From contig USBH01000006.1 of assembly GCA_900552925.1 (NCBI GenBank), positions 1-16,807 on the forward strand: 16,807 bases of DNA. Direction: 5' to 3'. Below, piece by piece: positions 5,881 to 13,696 of the stretch; the stretch's first letter is position 1; every line of letters begins with the position of its first letter. Below the pieces are notes generated by a model. It made no database searches, had not been told where the DNA came from, and was given only the letters and a program-made list of their open reading frames with translations. A program made the translations under genes and the position numbers. This stretch comes from an uncultured Oscillospiraceae bacterium. Lineage in GTDB: Bacteria; Bacillota; Clostridia; Oscillospirales; Acutalibacteraceae.

Positions 5881-7863
5881 TCAGTTCTGCTCGCTGACGA
5901 TCCGGTAGTAGACCTTCGCCGTCAGGGCGTAGACGATTGCGTAGAACACTGCGAACACGACGAACGTGACCGCGGTGCAGACGATAAACGTCGTGACCTG
6001 CTGGAGCATCATCGCGCGCAGGATGCAGTTGATGATCGGGAACGCGAAGATGATGTGGATGCCGGCCGTGACCAGCGGCAGGAAGAACACCGTGAGGATC
6101 TGCGAGTGGATCGACCGCTTGGCCTCGCTCTGGCTCAGGCCGACCTTGCGCATGATCGAGAAGCGCGACTTGTCGTCGAGGCCCTCGGAAATCTGCTTGT
6201 AGTAGATGATGAGCACGGCGGCCATCGTGAAGAGCAGGCCGAGCGAAATGCCCATGAAGAGGAACGTGCCGTACATCGCGTAGGCGTCGCGCTCGTTGTC
6301 CACGCGGCACTCCAACGACCAGCCGCCCGCGGCTTGCGTTTGCAGCGCTGCATTATCATTAAACTCCGCAAAGTAGGCGGACTGCTCGTCGTCGGACAGG
6401 TCCCCGAGGTCGACGCAGTAGACGGTGCGGCTCGCCGACAGCTTTTCCTCCTCCCCGATGCGGGAGAGCATAGCCTCGTAGTCCGGGATCACCAGCACGG
6501 CCGCGTCGAGAATGTTTGCGGACACCATGCCGCGGATCGGGAAGGTCTCGGGCGGCTCCACCGGCGTATACGTCTTGCCGTACAGCTCGATCGCGCTGCC
6601 GCCGAACGCCGAACCGTCCTTGAGGAAGGCCATCGCCTCGTTTTCGCCGAGCTCGACCGACTGCCCCGTGATCGCATTGTACTGGCTCAGCGGCATGACC
6701 GCCGTCTCCAGATAGCTGCTCAGGCCGGTCAGGGAATTCAGCGCGCTGCCGGTGTCCGCCTCGATCCTGAAGCTGCCGTTCGGGTCGTATTCCGTCGTGA
6801 ACGCCGTGTACACGTAGCTCTGCCAGGTGAATTCCGGGTGCTTATCCATCTCGCCTCTGAAATACTCGTCGAATTCCTTTGTCAGCGCATCACCGTAGAT
6901 ATAGGCGATGATGTCGCTCGGGTAGCGGTTGCGGATCATCTGGCTCGAGCCGAACCAGAGCGAGCACGTGGACGAAATCGTGACGAGCACCATCGTGGAG
7001 AGGATGCAGATGTTTGCAAGGCCGACCGCGTTCTGCTTCATGCGGTACAGCATGCCGGATACGCTGATGAAGTGCTGCGTCTTGTAGTAATAGTTCTTGT
7101 TGCGGCGCAGGAGCTTCAGAACGGCGATGCTGCCGGCCGTAAAGAGCAGGTAGGTGCCGAAGATGACGAGCAGCACGGCAACGAAAAAGGAGAGGATCGC
7201 GAGCCCCGCCTCCTGCGAGGAGAGGATCGACAGCGCATAGCCGCTGCCGAGGCACGCCGCGCCGAGAATCGCCATAAAGACCTTGGTCTTCGGCTCGCGC
7301 TCGCCGATGTTCCCGCCCTGCAGCAGCTCGATCGGCTTCGCGCGCCAGACGCGGAAAATGTTCGAGAGGTAAATCAGGAAGCTGATGACGCCGAACAGGA
7401 TCAGCGTCTGCACGATGCTGCCGGTGGAAATGTAAAAGCCGAGCGACACCTCAAAGCCGATGAGATTCGCAACGAGCAGATAGATCAGCCGGTCGAGCAG
7501 CATGCCGGCGCCGATGCCGCCCGCCAGGATGACGAGCGCGGCGATCAGCGTTTCCAGGCCGATCACGCGGGCGATGTGCCCCTTGTTCATGCCGAGCACG
7601 TTGTAAAGGCCGAATTCCTTTTTGCGCTGCTTCATCAGGAAGCTGTTCGTGTAAAACAGGAAGATGACGGAGAAGACCATGACGATGACGACGCCGAGGT
7701 TCAGCATCGCGCTCGCGGTCTCGCCCACGTCCGGGTTAGTCGCGAGGGAGTGCAGGATGTAGTAGACGGCGGCGGTCAGGATGCCGGTCAGCATATACGG
7801 CACATAGCTGCGCCGGTGCTTTTTGATGTTCTGCCCCGCCAGACGCATGTAGAGAGAGTTCAT
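5881..7863 (-). CDS. BceB-like ABC transporter permease (FtsX family)
   Basis: 660-residue permease starting at ATG 7861-7863 with AAGGAG seven bases upstream. The build is typical of BceB-type peptide-detoxification permeases: an N-terminal helix at about 20-40, a first FtsX-like core (about 55-170), a further helix cluster (about 195-300), a large extracytoplasmic domain (about 305-530) and three C-terminal helices (about 531-555, 590-615, 625-650). Cytoplasmic words such as MKQRKKEFGLYNVLGM and SRFSIMRKVGLSQSEA, with the EFGLYxVLG pattern, are the usual ATPase coupling segments. The large outer domain in this family senses bacitracin, nisin, lantibiotics or other lipid-II-binding peptides together with the cognate kinase. 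It lies 13 bases after the ATPase stop. The particular peptide is not predictable. Confidence 0.92.
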   Translation of the reverse strand: MNSLYMRLAGQNIKKHRRSYVPYMLTGILTAAVYYILHSLATNPDVGETASAMLNLGVVIVMVFSVIFLFYTNSFLMKQRKKEFGLYNVLGMNKGHIARVIGLETLIAALVILAGGIGAGMLLDRLIYLLVANLIGFEVSLGFYISTGSIVQTLILFGVISFLIYLSNIFRVWRAKPIELLQGGNIGEREPKTKVFMAILGAACLGSGYALSILSSQEAGLAILSFFVAVLLVIFGTYLLFTAGSIAVLKLLRRNKNYYYKTQHFISVSGMLYRMKQNAVGLANICILSTMVLVTISSTCSLWFGSSQMIRNRYPSDIIAYIYGDALTKEFDEYFRGEMDKHPEFTWQSYVYTAFTTEYDPNGSFRIEADTGSALNSLTGLSSYLETAVMPLSQYNAITGQSVELGENEAMAFLKDGSAFGGSAIELYGKTYTPVEPPETFPIRGMVSANILDAAVLVIPDYEAMLSRIGEEEKLSASRTVYCVDLGDLSDDEQSAYFAEFNDNAALQTQAAGGWSLECRVDNERDAYAMYGTFLFMGISLGLLFTMAAVLIIYYKQISEGLDDKSRFSIMRKVGLSQSEAKRSIHSQILTVFFLPLVTAGIHIIFAFPIINCILRAMMLQQVTTFIVCTAVTFVVFAVFYAIVYALTAKVYYRIVSEQN

Positions 7864-7876
7864 AGCGGCGCTCCTT

Positions 7877-8683
7877 TCAGGCCCCTGCGCCGGCCGTGCC
7901 GGTCGCTCCGGTCGCACCGGACGTTCCGGACGTTCCGGTCGCCATCGTCGTGAGCGTGTCCGAAATGCGGCGGAACATCTCCTCGTTCGTCGCGCCGCCG
8001 CGGTAAAGCTGGTGGAACACGACGCCGTCCTTGATGAACAGCACGCGGCTCGCGTGGCTTGCGGCCTTCGTGGAGTGCGTGACCATCAGGATCGTCTGGC
8101 CGTCGCGGTTGATTTCGCCGAAGAGCGAGAGCAGACTGTCGGCCGCATGGGAGTCGAGCGCGCCGGTCGGCTCGTCCGCCAGGATGATCTGCGGCGACGT
8201 GATCAGCGCCCGGGCCACGGCGGCGCGCTGCTTCTGGCCGCCGGAGACCTCGTACGGGTACTTCGAGAGGATGTCCGAAATGCCGAGCTTCTCGACGATC
8301 GGGCGCAGGCGCTGGTTCATCTCCGGGTAATGCTTGCCCGCGAGCACGAGCGGCAGGAAGATGTTGTCCTGCAGCGAGAACGTGTCGAGCAGGTTGAAAT
8401 CCTGAAACACGAAGCCGAGGTTCTGCCGGCGGAACGCGGCGATCTCCTTCTCGCTGACGCTCGAGAGCGCGCGGCCGTTCAGCCAGACCTCGCCCTGCGT
8501 CGGGCGGTCGAGCGCCGCCAGAATGTTGAGCAGCGTCGTCTTGCCCGAGCCGGACTCGCCCATGATCGCGACGTACTCGCCGCGCTCCACCGCGAACGAG
8601 ACATTGGTGAGCGCCTGCACGCGGTTGCCGCCGAAGCGCGTCGTATAAATCTTTTTCAGACCATTGACTTCCAATACAGCCAT
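7877..8683 (-). CDS. BceA-like ABC transporter ATPase with collagen-like tail
   Basis: 268-residue cytoplasmic ATPase that powers the adjoining permease. Motifs are complete: Walker A GESGSGKTT (42-50), Q-loop Q94, signature VSGGQKQR (146-153), Walker B IILADEPTG (166-174) and switch H203. The ATG at 8681-8683 follows AAGGAG by ten bases. The family normally ends near residue 250. Here residues 250-268 form an extra tail of Gly-X-Y triplets (GTS, GTS, GAT, GAT, GTA, GA), encoded by a 9-base imperfect DNA repeat. The gene has its own promoter region, separated from the kinase gene upstream by a terminator, so the ABC pair can be induced independently of the regulators. Confidence 0.95.
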   Translation of the reverse strand: MAVLEVNGLKKIYTTRFGGNRVQALTNVSFAVERGEYVAIMGESGSGKTTLLNILAALDRPTQGEVWLNGRALSSVSEKEIAAFRRQNLGFVFQDFNLLDTFSLQDNIFLPLVLAGKHYPEMNQRLRPIVEKLGISDILSKYPYEVSGGQKQRAAVARALITSPQIILADEPTGALDSHAADSLLSLFGEINRDGQTILMVTHSTKAASHASRVLFIKDGVVFHQLYRGGATNEEMFRRISDTLTTMATGTSGTSGATGATGTAGAGA

Positions 8684-8727
8684 TTCTGAAAATCTCCTTT
8701 CTCAAATCGGGTTCTGAAACTGTACAC

Positions 8728-8757
8728 AGTATACCGCATCCGCGCGGCGCGCAACAT
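8728..8757 (-). promoter_or_regulatory. Probable activator-dependent promoter of the ABC pair
   Basis: On the minus strand TATACT (8728-8733) is a good -10. The 15-18-base positions upstream give only poor -35 hexamers (TTGCGC, GTTGCG, TGTTGC or ATGTTG). A good -10 with no good -35 next to an upstream repeat is what activation by an OmpR-type regulator would need. Confidence 0.6.
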
Positions 8758-8763
8758 CGATTC

Positions 8764-8792
8764 ACCTTACAAAACGCGCCCCGGACCTTACA
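8764..8792 (-). promoter_or_regulatory. Direct-repeat operator, candidate response-regulator site
   Basis: On the minus strand TGTAAGGT occurs twice, at 8785-8792 and 8764-8771, with a start-to-start period of 21 bases, i.e. two helical turns. The nearer copy ends 30 bases before the -10 hexamer. Direct repeats on one face of the helix just upstream of the -35 are the usual target of OmpR-family dimers. The obvious candidate protein is the regulator encoded at 9936-10613. This assignment is inference. Confidence 0.6.
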
Positions 8793-8830
8793 TTTTTGTC
8801 ACATGGCCTGTCACATGCCGTTTTCCGCGC

Positions 8831-8858
8831 AGAAAAACGGCTCCCCCGCGGGGAGCCG
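8831..8858 (-). terminator. Intrinsic terminator after the histidine kinase gene
   Basis: On the minus strand a 9-bp stem, CGGCTCCCC with GGGGAGCCG (8838-8846 and 8850-8858, loop GCG), is followed by TTTTTC. It begins 26 bases after the kinase stop, separating the regulators' transcript from the ABC genes. Confidence 0.88.
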
Positions 8859-8884
8859 GACAAGCCGCACACAAGCCGCGGCCT

Positions 8885-9889
8885 TTATTCGACGCCGAGA
8901 TCGACCGAACGCAGGTCGACCGAAACCGTCGTGCCCTGCCCGGGCGCGGACTGCACCGAGATCCGGTGGCCGAGCTTCTCGGCGGCGCAGCGGCTCAGGT
9001 ACATGCCGAGCCCCGTCGATTTCCGCCCGGCGCGGCCGTTGTAGCCGGTGAAGCCCTTTTCAAAGATGCGCGGCAGGTCCTCCGGCGCGATGCCGATGCC
9101 GGTATCCGAAACGCTGAGCACCAGCTCTTTGGTGACGCGCACCGTCACCGTGCCGTTTTCCGTGTATTTGACCGCGTTCGAGAGCAGCTGCCCGAGGATG
9201 AACGCGAGCCACTTCTCATCCGTCAGCGCGCAGACCGGCTCGATCTCGCACCGCAGCGCGACGTGCCGCCGCACGAACTGCCCCGCGTACTGCCGCACCA
9301 CGCTCCGCACGATCGGCTCGACCGCGCAGCGCCTGAGCACAAGGTCGGTCGTCGGGCTTTCGAGCCGCGCGTAGGTCAGCGCCATTTCGGCGTACTGGTC
9401 GATGCGGAACAGCTCGGCGAGCAGCTCGCGGCTGCGCACGTCGTCCTGCTCGCGCAGGATGAGCTGCATCGCGGCGATCGGCGTCTTGATCTGGTGGATC
9501 CACATCGTGAAGTAGTCGGCGCTCTCGATCCGCTGGCGCTGGCGGTCCGTCTCGCTCTTCGCGAGCATGGCGCACAGGCGGCGCAGCGCCGCGTCGTACG
9601 CCTCCTCCACGGCGCCGAGCGGCGCGCGCAGGCGGTCCACCGCCTCGGGCAGTCCCTGCAGCGCGAGCTCGGCCGCTTTATACCGCCTGCGGTACTGCAG
9701 ATACCCGGGCAGCGCGCAGACGACGCCGCCCACCGCGCAAAGCAGCGCCGCGTAGCGCACCGGCTCTGCCGGCAGGCCGGAAAGGAAAAGCACGACGGCG
9801 AACACGGCCGCCGAGCCGGCGAGAAACAGCGCGACGCCGATGTGCGCCCGAATGTATGAAAGCAGAATCTGCCATTCCTTCTTTTTCAT
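8885..9889 (-). CDS. BceS-like intramembrane-sensing histidine kinase
   Basis: 334-residue kinase. The ATG at 9887-9889 lies six bases after GGAGG. A GTG six bases further upstream is too close to that box to be used. Two helices (about 17-38 and 46-64) are joined by a very short outer loop, so it has no real sensor domain, the hallmark of Bce-type kinases that read the state of their ABC partner. The H-box is MWIHQIKTPIAAM with H132, the N-box LLSNAVKYTENG (N238), G1 DTGIGI (262-267), an F-box around IFEKGFTG and G2 STGLGMYLS (291-299). It phosphorylates the regulator encoded 46 bases upstream and presumably couples to the BceAB-like pair downstream. Confidence 0.94.
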   Translation of the reverse strand: MKKKEWQILLSYIRAHIGVALFLAGSAAVFAVVLFLSGLPAEPVRYAALLCAVGGVVCALPGYLQYRRRYKAAELALQGLPEAVDRLRAPLGAVEEAYDAALRRLCAMLAKSETDRQRQRIESADYFTMWIHQIKTPIAAMQLILREQDDVRSRELLAELFRIDQYAEMALTYARLESPTTDLVLRRCAVEPIVRSVVRQYAGQFVRRHVALRCEIEPVCALTDEKWLAFILGQLLSNAVKYTENGTVTVRVTKELVLSVSDTGIGIAPEDLPRIFEKGFTGYNGRAGRKSTGLGMYLSRCAAEKLGHRISVQSAPGQGTTVSVDLRSVDLGVE

Positions 9890-9935
9890 CCGCACCCTCC
9901 TCTGCGGGGCGACGGCCGCCCGGCGCGTCCCCCGC

Positions 9936-10613
9936 TCACTCGATGATATACCCGCTGCCGACGCGCGTCGTGATGTAATCCGTAAGCCCTGCCGCCGCGA
10001 GCTTCTTGCGCAGCCGCGTCATGTTGACGGTCAGCGTGTTTTCCTCCACATAGAGGTCGTACTCCCACAGGCGCGTCATCAGCGTTTCGCGGCTGACGAC
10101 CTTGCCGCGGCTCTCGAGCAGCGTCTGCAGGATGCGGAATTCATTGCGCGTCAGCTCCGTCTTTTTGCCGTCGCACAGCAGCGTGCCGTCGTTGAGGTTC
10201 AGCACCGCGCCCCGGTGCTCGATGACCGGCACGCGGTCGCCGAGGTCGTACGTGCGGCGCAGCAGCGCGCGGATCTTCGCCATCAGCACCGCAGGGTCGA
10301 AGGGCTTTGCGATGAAATCGTCGCCGCCCATGTCGACCGCCATGACGATGTTCATGTTTTCCGCCGCGCTCGACACAAAAAGCACCGGCACCGCCGAGAT
10401 CTTGCGGATCTCGCTGCACCAGTGGTAGCCGTTGAAAAACGGCAGCGTGACGTCCATCAGCACGAGATGCGGGTCGTATTCCGTAAACTCGCGCAGCACA
10501 TCGCGGAAATCGCGCACGCAGCGGGACTCCATCTGCCAGGAATCCAGTATCCGCGTGATGGCCCCGGCGATCGCCGCGTCATCCTCCACAATCAGAATTT
10601 TATGATTTACCAT
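9936..10613 (-). CDS. OmpR/PhoB-family response regulator (BceR-like)
   Basis: 225-residue transcription regulator. The receiver domain (about 5-118) has the acidic pair D11-D12 in ILIVEDD, phospho-acceptor D54 in LVLMDVTLP, S81/S82 and K103 in FIAKPFDP. The DNA-binding winged helix (about 130-225) shows LTRNEFRILQTLLE, VSRETLMTRLWE, the recognition-helix region ENTLTVNMTRLRKKL and the terminal GSGYIIE wing. The ATG at 10611-10613 gives the family's usual start (MVNHKILIVEDD), but no good ribosome site sits close to it. A TTG at 10623-10625, four bases after GGAGAG, would add four residues (start M-E-I-G) and is a real alternative. It likely activates the ABC pair through the TGTAAGGT repeat. 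Confidence 0.94.
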   Translation of the reverse strand: MVNHKILIVEDDAAIAGAITRILDSWQMESRCVRDFRDVLREFTEYDPHLVLMDVTLPFFNGYHWCSEIRKISAVPVLFVSSAAENMNIVMAVDMGGDDFIAKPFDPAVLMAKIRALLRRTYDLGDRVPVIEHRGAVLNLNDGTLLCDGKKTELTRNEFRILQTLLESRGKVVSRETLMTRLWEYDLYVEENTLTVNMTRLRKKLAAAGLTDYITTRVGSGYIIE

Positions 10614-10844
10614 CCCAATTTCCAAGCCTCTCTCCGGTATCGCGGCCTTTTTCGAACAGGCCGCGCGGCGGGCCGCACCGGCGCCGCCGCGCTTTCACGC
10701 TTCCTATTGTACCATATTTCGGCCCGCATGAATTTAACAATTTTCTTAATTTGGATTTGGGTACCGGAATCCGATGCTCGTTTATCCCGCAGCCACTTTC
10801 GCCGCAGGTTGCCCTATTATTCTTTTTACTCAATTTCGGACAAC
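10614..10844 (-). promoter_or_regulatory. Leader of the regulator gene; weak promoter only
   Basis: The gap between the GNAT and regulator genes is 302 bases (10614-10915). On the minus strand TACAAT at 10706-10711 is a plausible -10, about 95 bases from the ATG, with no good -35 at 16-18 bases (the nearest are AT-rich, such as AATTCA). The part nearest the regulator is GC-rich with short inverted G/C runs, and from about 10731 it becomes AT-rich. No TGTAAGGT copies were seen, so autoregulation is not evident. The remainder holds the GNAT terminator. Confidence 0.35.
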
Positions 10845-10884
10845 AAAAACCGATGGCGAGTGATTTTCTCACGCACCACCGGTT
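10845..10884 (-). terminator. Intrinsic terminator of the GNAT gene
   Basis: On the minus strand, 16-base arms (10869-10884 and 10848-10863) pair with two G-U wobbles and one mismatch around a GAAAA loop. They run into a TTTTTG tract. It lies 31 bases after the acetyltransferase stop, so that gene is a separate transcription unit from the regulator genes downstream. Confidence 0.85.
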
Positions 10885-10915
10885 GATAAGGATTCGTATG
10901 CCTGCACATCGGGTT

Positions 10916-11389
10916 TTATCTAAATTTTTCCAGACGATAATGGTTTTCCTCGTCTAATTCCTGAACACCATTTTTATAATCATACCCAAATCTTTTATAA
11001 AAATCTACCGCTGTAATCGAAGCTGGGATTTCAATCCGCTTTGCCCTCGTAAACAGTTCGTCCTGTTCAAGTGTTTCTATAATCTTAGAGCCGACACCTT
11101 TGCCATGATATTCGGGCAATACAAATATAGTAAGCAATATACTCTCTGTCTCGCTTCCCCAATAACTTGAAATTGAGCCTGTGCCCACAATTTTCTGATC
11201 TGTTTCAAAAACATACATGTGTGCGCGGCTTGCAAGCTGAAGAACTTTATTTGCATCATACGCTTTCGCCATTTTTTGCATGGCATCCATTCCATAGTCC
11301 TTACTATTGACTTCAAGAAAATTGCGCACTATGAGATTGCTTACATCCGATGCGTCCGCCTCGCTAAACCTTCTAACTGTCAGATTCAT
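10916..11389 (-). CDS. GNAT-family N-acetyltransferase
   Basis: 157-residue cytoplasmic acetyltransferase using acetyl-CoA. The ATG at 11387-11389 follows AGGGGA, and the protein opens MNLTVRRFSEAD. The acetyl-CoA-binding motif A is VLPEYHGKGVGSKII, with the HGKGVG pyrophosphate loop. The C-terminal AVDFYKRFGYDY is the typical motif B region. The acceptor (protein N-terminus, amine, drug) is unknown. The gene is AT-rich: 23 G/C in 60 bases at 10981-11040 and 26 in 60 at 11221-11280, far below its neighbours, and it uses TTA, AAA and ATA freely. Recent horizontal acquisition is the likely explanation. An in-frame extension upstream to about 11479 (TTG) exists but has no ribosome site and is not supported. 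Confidence 0.9.
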   Translation of the reverse strand: MNLTVRRFSEADASDVSNLIVRNFLEVNSKDYGMDAMQKMAKAYDANKVLQLASRAHMYVFETDQKIVGTGSISSYWGSETESILLTIFVLPEYHGKGVGSKIIETLEQDELFTRAKRIEIPASITAVDFYKRFGYDYKNGVQELDEENHYRLEKFR

Positions 11390-11579
11390 AGTATTTCCCC
11401 TAAATTTCAAGTCGTTTTCAAAGTTATAGGCAACTGTCAAAACTGATTCTGTCGAAGAATACTGTTCGGCAGCATTCAAGCATATACCCGCCGCTGTAGC
11501 GCCCGATAAGCCCGCGTATGTTTCCGGCCCCCTTATCAGAATACCAGCAAAAGCAGACGCTTCCGGGCGCTCGGCTATT
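11390..11579. other. Gene-free spacer between the GNAT and GH3 genes
   Basis: On the minus strand the GNAT ribosome site lies at its near end. TTGACA occurs at 11435-11440 but has no good -10 at normal spacing, and TATAAC a few bases after it lacks a good -35, so I do not call a promoter. The frame upstream of GNAT stays open through much of this spacer (GILIRGPETYAGLSG...) without recognisable similarity. It may be a gene remnant or chance. No clear terminator was found for the GH3 gene. Confidence 0.3.
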
Positions 11580-12815
11580 TCATTCGGTCTGGGCGGTTAT
11601 GATCCCGCGCTCGAGCTTCCAGCGCAGGATGCGCAGCACGCTTTCGTCGATGCGCGCTTCGCTGATCGTGCCGTCTTCCACGGCGCGGAGAACCGCGGGG
11701 ATCTGCGTCTCAAAATCGGTGCAGCAGAGCATGTCGTTGCCGGCGAGCACCGCCGCGACCGCCGACGACGCGCCGTCCGTGTAATCGGTGACGCCGCCCA
11801 TCGAGAGGTCGTCGGTGATGATGACGCCGGCAAAGCCGAGCGTATCGCGCAGGACCGCATGCCACGCCGCGGAGAGCGACGCGGGCGCTTCGCCGTCCAC
11901 GCAGGGCACGATGTTGTGCGTGACGAGCACGCAGTCGGCCCCGGCGTCTATGCCGGCTTTAAACGGCAGGAACGCGCCGTCCTCAAACGCCGCCAAGTCA
12001 CGGTCGTCGTACACGACGCCCGCGTGGCTGTCCGCCGCATTGCCGTAGCCGGGGAAATGCTTTAAAACGGTGCCGACGTTTTCCGCCTCGTACGTCGCGA
12101 CGACTTCGCCGATCGCCGCGGCCGTCTCCGCCGGGGGAAGGCCGAGCGACCGCGCGTACATGAACGCCGCCGGGTCGTCCGAAATGTCGCAGACCGGCGC
12201 AAAATTCACATTGACGCCGAGGCCGCGCAGCATGCGGCACTTTTCGGCCTCCGCCGCGCAGAGCAGCGGTGTGCCGCCCTCCGCATACAGCGCGCGCATC
12301 GACCGGTACGGCGCTTCCGAAAGCTGCGGGTTGTCGCTGGCGCGCACGACGTCGCCGCCCTCCTCGTCGACGCCGACGAGCAGCCCGATCTTCGCCTCCC
12401 GCTGGTAGGCGGCGATCGTCTCCGCGGCCTGCTCGCGCGAGAGGCCTTCAAAATCCCGGCCGAACAGCAGAATGCCGCCCGGCTGGTACTGCGCGACCAT
12501 CGCCGCGCCGTCCATTTCCGGACACCGCACGAAAAACAGCTGGCCAACCTTTTCCTCCAGCGTCATGTTCTGCAGGAGCAGCGCTTCCGGCGCAGGCGTC
12601 GGGGTCGGCGCGGGGGTTGGCTCCGGCGTCGTGCGCGGCACGGAACCGACCGCGGCTTCGCGCGCCGGCGCCGGCGTTGGGGCGGGCCGCGCCGCCCGGC
12701 CGACCGCTTCCGCCGCCGAAGCGGCGCCCTCCCGCTGCGCAGCACCACAGGTGCAGCCGCACAGCAGCAGGCACAGGGCGAGCAGCGCCGCGCCGAGCCT
12801 CCCTCCGTTTTTCAT
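11580..12815 (-). CDS. Secreted GH3 glycosidase, NagZ-like beta-N-acetylhexosaminidase
   Basis: 411-residue lipoprotein enzyme expected to act on envelope or external N-acetylglucosaminides. The ATG at 12813-12815 follows AAAAGGAG. The N-terminus has a basic start, a hydrophobic core and a lipobox LCGC (C21), then a Pro/Thr/Ala/Glu-rich linker (about 42-78). The GH3 barrel starts at NMTLEEKVGQLFF. KHFPGYGNAADSH (252-264) matches the NagZ loop KHFPGHG-x4-DSH that carries the general acid His of the D-S-H word. TDDLSMGG (334-341) carries the nucleophile Asp. The His usual in FPGHG is Tyr here. It lies 15 bases after the isomerase-like gene. A role in muropeptide or mucin-glycan breakdown is inference. 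Confidence 0.9.
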   Translation of the reverse strand: MKNGGRLGAALLALCLLLCGCTCGAAQREGAASAAEAVGRAARPAPTPAPAREAAVGSVPRTTPEPTPAPTPTPAPEALLLQNMTLEEKVGQLFFVRCPEMDGAAMVAQYQPGGILLFGRDFEGLSREQAAETIAAYQREAKIGLLVGVDEEGGDVVRASDNPQLSEAPYRSMRALYAEGGTPLLCAAEAEKCRMLRGLGVNVNFAPVCDISDDPAAFMYARSLGLPPAETAAAIGEVVATYEAENVGTVLKHFPGYGNAADSHAGVVYDDRDLAAFEDGAFLPFKAGIDAGADCVLVTHNIVPCVDGEAPASLSAAWHAVLRDTLGFAGVIITDDLSMGGVTDYTDGASSAVAAVLAGNDMLCCTDFETQIPAVLRAVEDGTISEARIDESVLRILRWKLERGIITAQTE

Positions 12816-12830
12816 GCGATCGTTCTCCTT

Positions 12831-13667
12831 TTACAGGTTTTTCAGATACTGCGCCGAGCGCTCCATATCGCGGAGCTGGTCGGCGGACCCGAAATGCTCG
12901 GCGGCAAACACGCCGGTGTAGCCCGCGTCCAGAATGGTCCGCACCATGCCGGCCATGTCGAGGTCGCCGTCGCCGACCGCCACCGGGTACATCGCGCGGC
13001 CCCCGACGGTGATCTTCGGCTCACCCGCATTTTTCGCCCAGCCGCGGTCCTTGCAGTGCACGGCCGAGATATACGGCAGGAAATCGGGCAGCACCGCCGC
13101 GGCGTCCTCCTCGCTGTAGAGGAAATTGCCGGTATCGAAGCCGCAGCGCAGACCGGGCACGTTCTGCATGAACCAGAGCAGCTCGGCCGCCGTCGAGAAC
13201 GGCGCGCTGTCGCCGTCGAAGTCCTCCATCACGACCGTGACGCCCTGCGCCGCCGCAAGCTCGATCAGCACGCCGAGCGAAGCCGCCATCGCGTCGCGGC
13301 GCTTCGCATAGGCCGCGCCGCTGCGGTCCATCTCCGCCTCGGTCAGGAAACCGGTGACGGCGAGCACTTTATTACACTTTGCCGGGCCGCACAGGTCGAC
13401 GACGCGCTGCGCCGCCGCGCGGTCCGCTTCCGGCGAGCCGCCCGCCGCGCCGAAGTCGAAGAAATAGTAGATGCAGTTGACGCTGAGCCCCGCACGCTCG
13501 AGCATCGGCAGAATCGTTTCGCTCTCCGCAAACAGGCGCTTGGCGTCGATCTCCACAAAGTCAAAGCCGAAGCCCTTCACCTTTTCGCACACCGTCTCGA
13601 GCGGCAGGCCCGTCTGGCTCTGCGCGTCGACGATATGCTCGTAAAAAACAGACAACTGGTTTTTCAT
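12831..13667 (-). CDS. Sugar phosphate isomerase/epimerase-like TIM-barrel protein
   Basis: 278-residue protein of the xylose-isomerase-like/AP-endonuclease-2 fold. The ATG at 13665-13667 is chosen. A GTG twelve bases upstream overlaps the AAGGAG box and is unlikely. Candidate metal ligands at barrel strand ends are the Glu of VVMEDFD, the Asp of CGFDTGNF, the His of SAVHCKD and the Glu of FAAEHFG, in the order usual for this family. FDFVEIDAKRLF fits the early barrel strand. The substrate is unknown. Its stop overlaps the spacer that holds the GH3 gene's ribosome site, and the two probably form one transcript, suggesting a sugar-related job. Confidence 0.88.
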   Translation of the reverse strand: MKNQLSVFYEHIVDAQSQTGLPLETVCEKVKGFGFDFVEIDAKRLFAESETILPMLERAGLSVNCIYYFFDFGAAGGSPEADRAAAQRVVDLCGPAKCNKVLAVTGFLTEAEMDRSGAAYAKRRDAMAASLGVLIELAAAQGVTVVMEDFDGDSAPFSTAAELLWFMQNVPGLRCGFDTGNFLYSEEDAAAVLPDFLPYISAVHCKDRGWAKNAGEPKITVGGRAMYPVAVGDGDLDMAGMVRTILDAGYTGVFAAEHFGSADQLRDMERSAQYLKNL

Positions 13668-13696
13668 CTTAATCCCCACTCCTTATTTTTTGTTTC

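Noticed and set aside
5869..7953. A 694-codon open frame on the plus strand opposite the ABC permease
   Set aside because: Its translation is Arg/Asp/His-rich with no family resemblance. It is the antisense shadow of a clear permease in GC-rich DNA.
11480..11579. Open frame upstream of the GNAT start as an N-terminal extension or separate gene
   Set aside because: It has no ribosome site and no recognisable motif, and the ATG at 11387-11389 with AGGGGA gives the normal family start.
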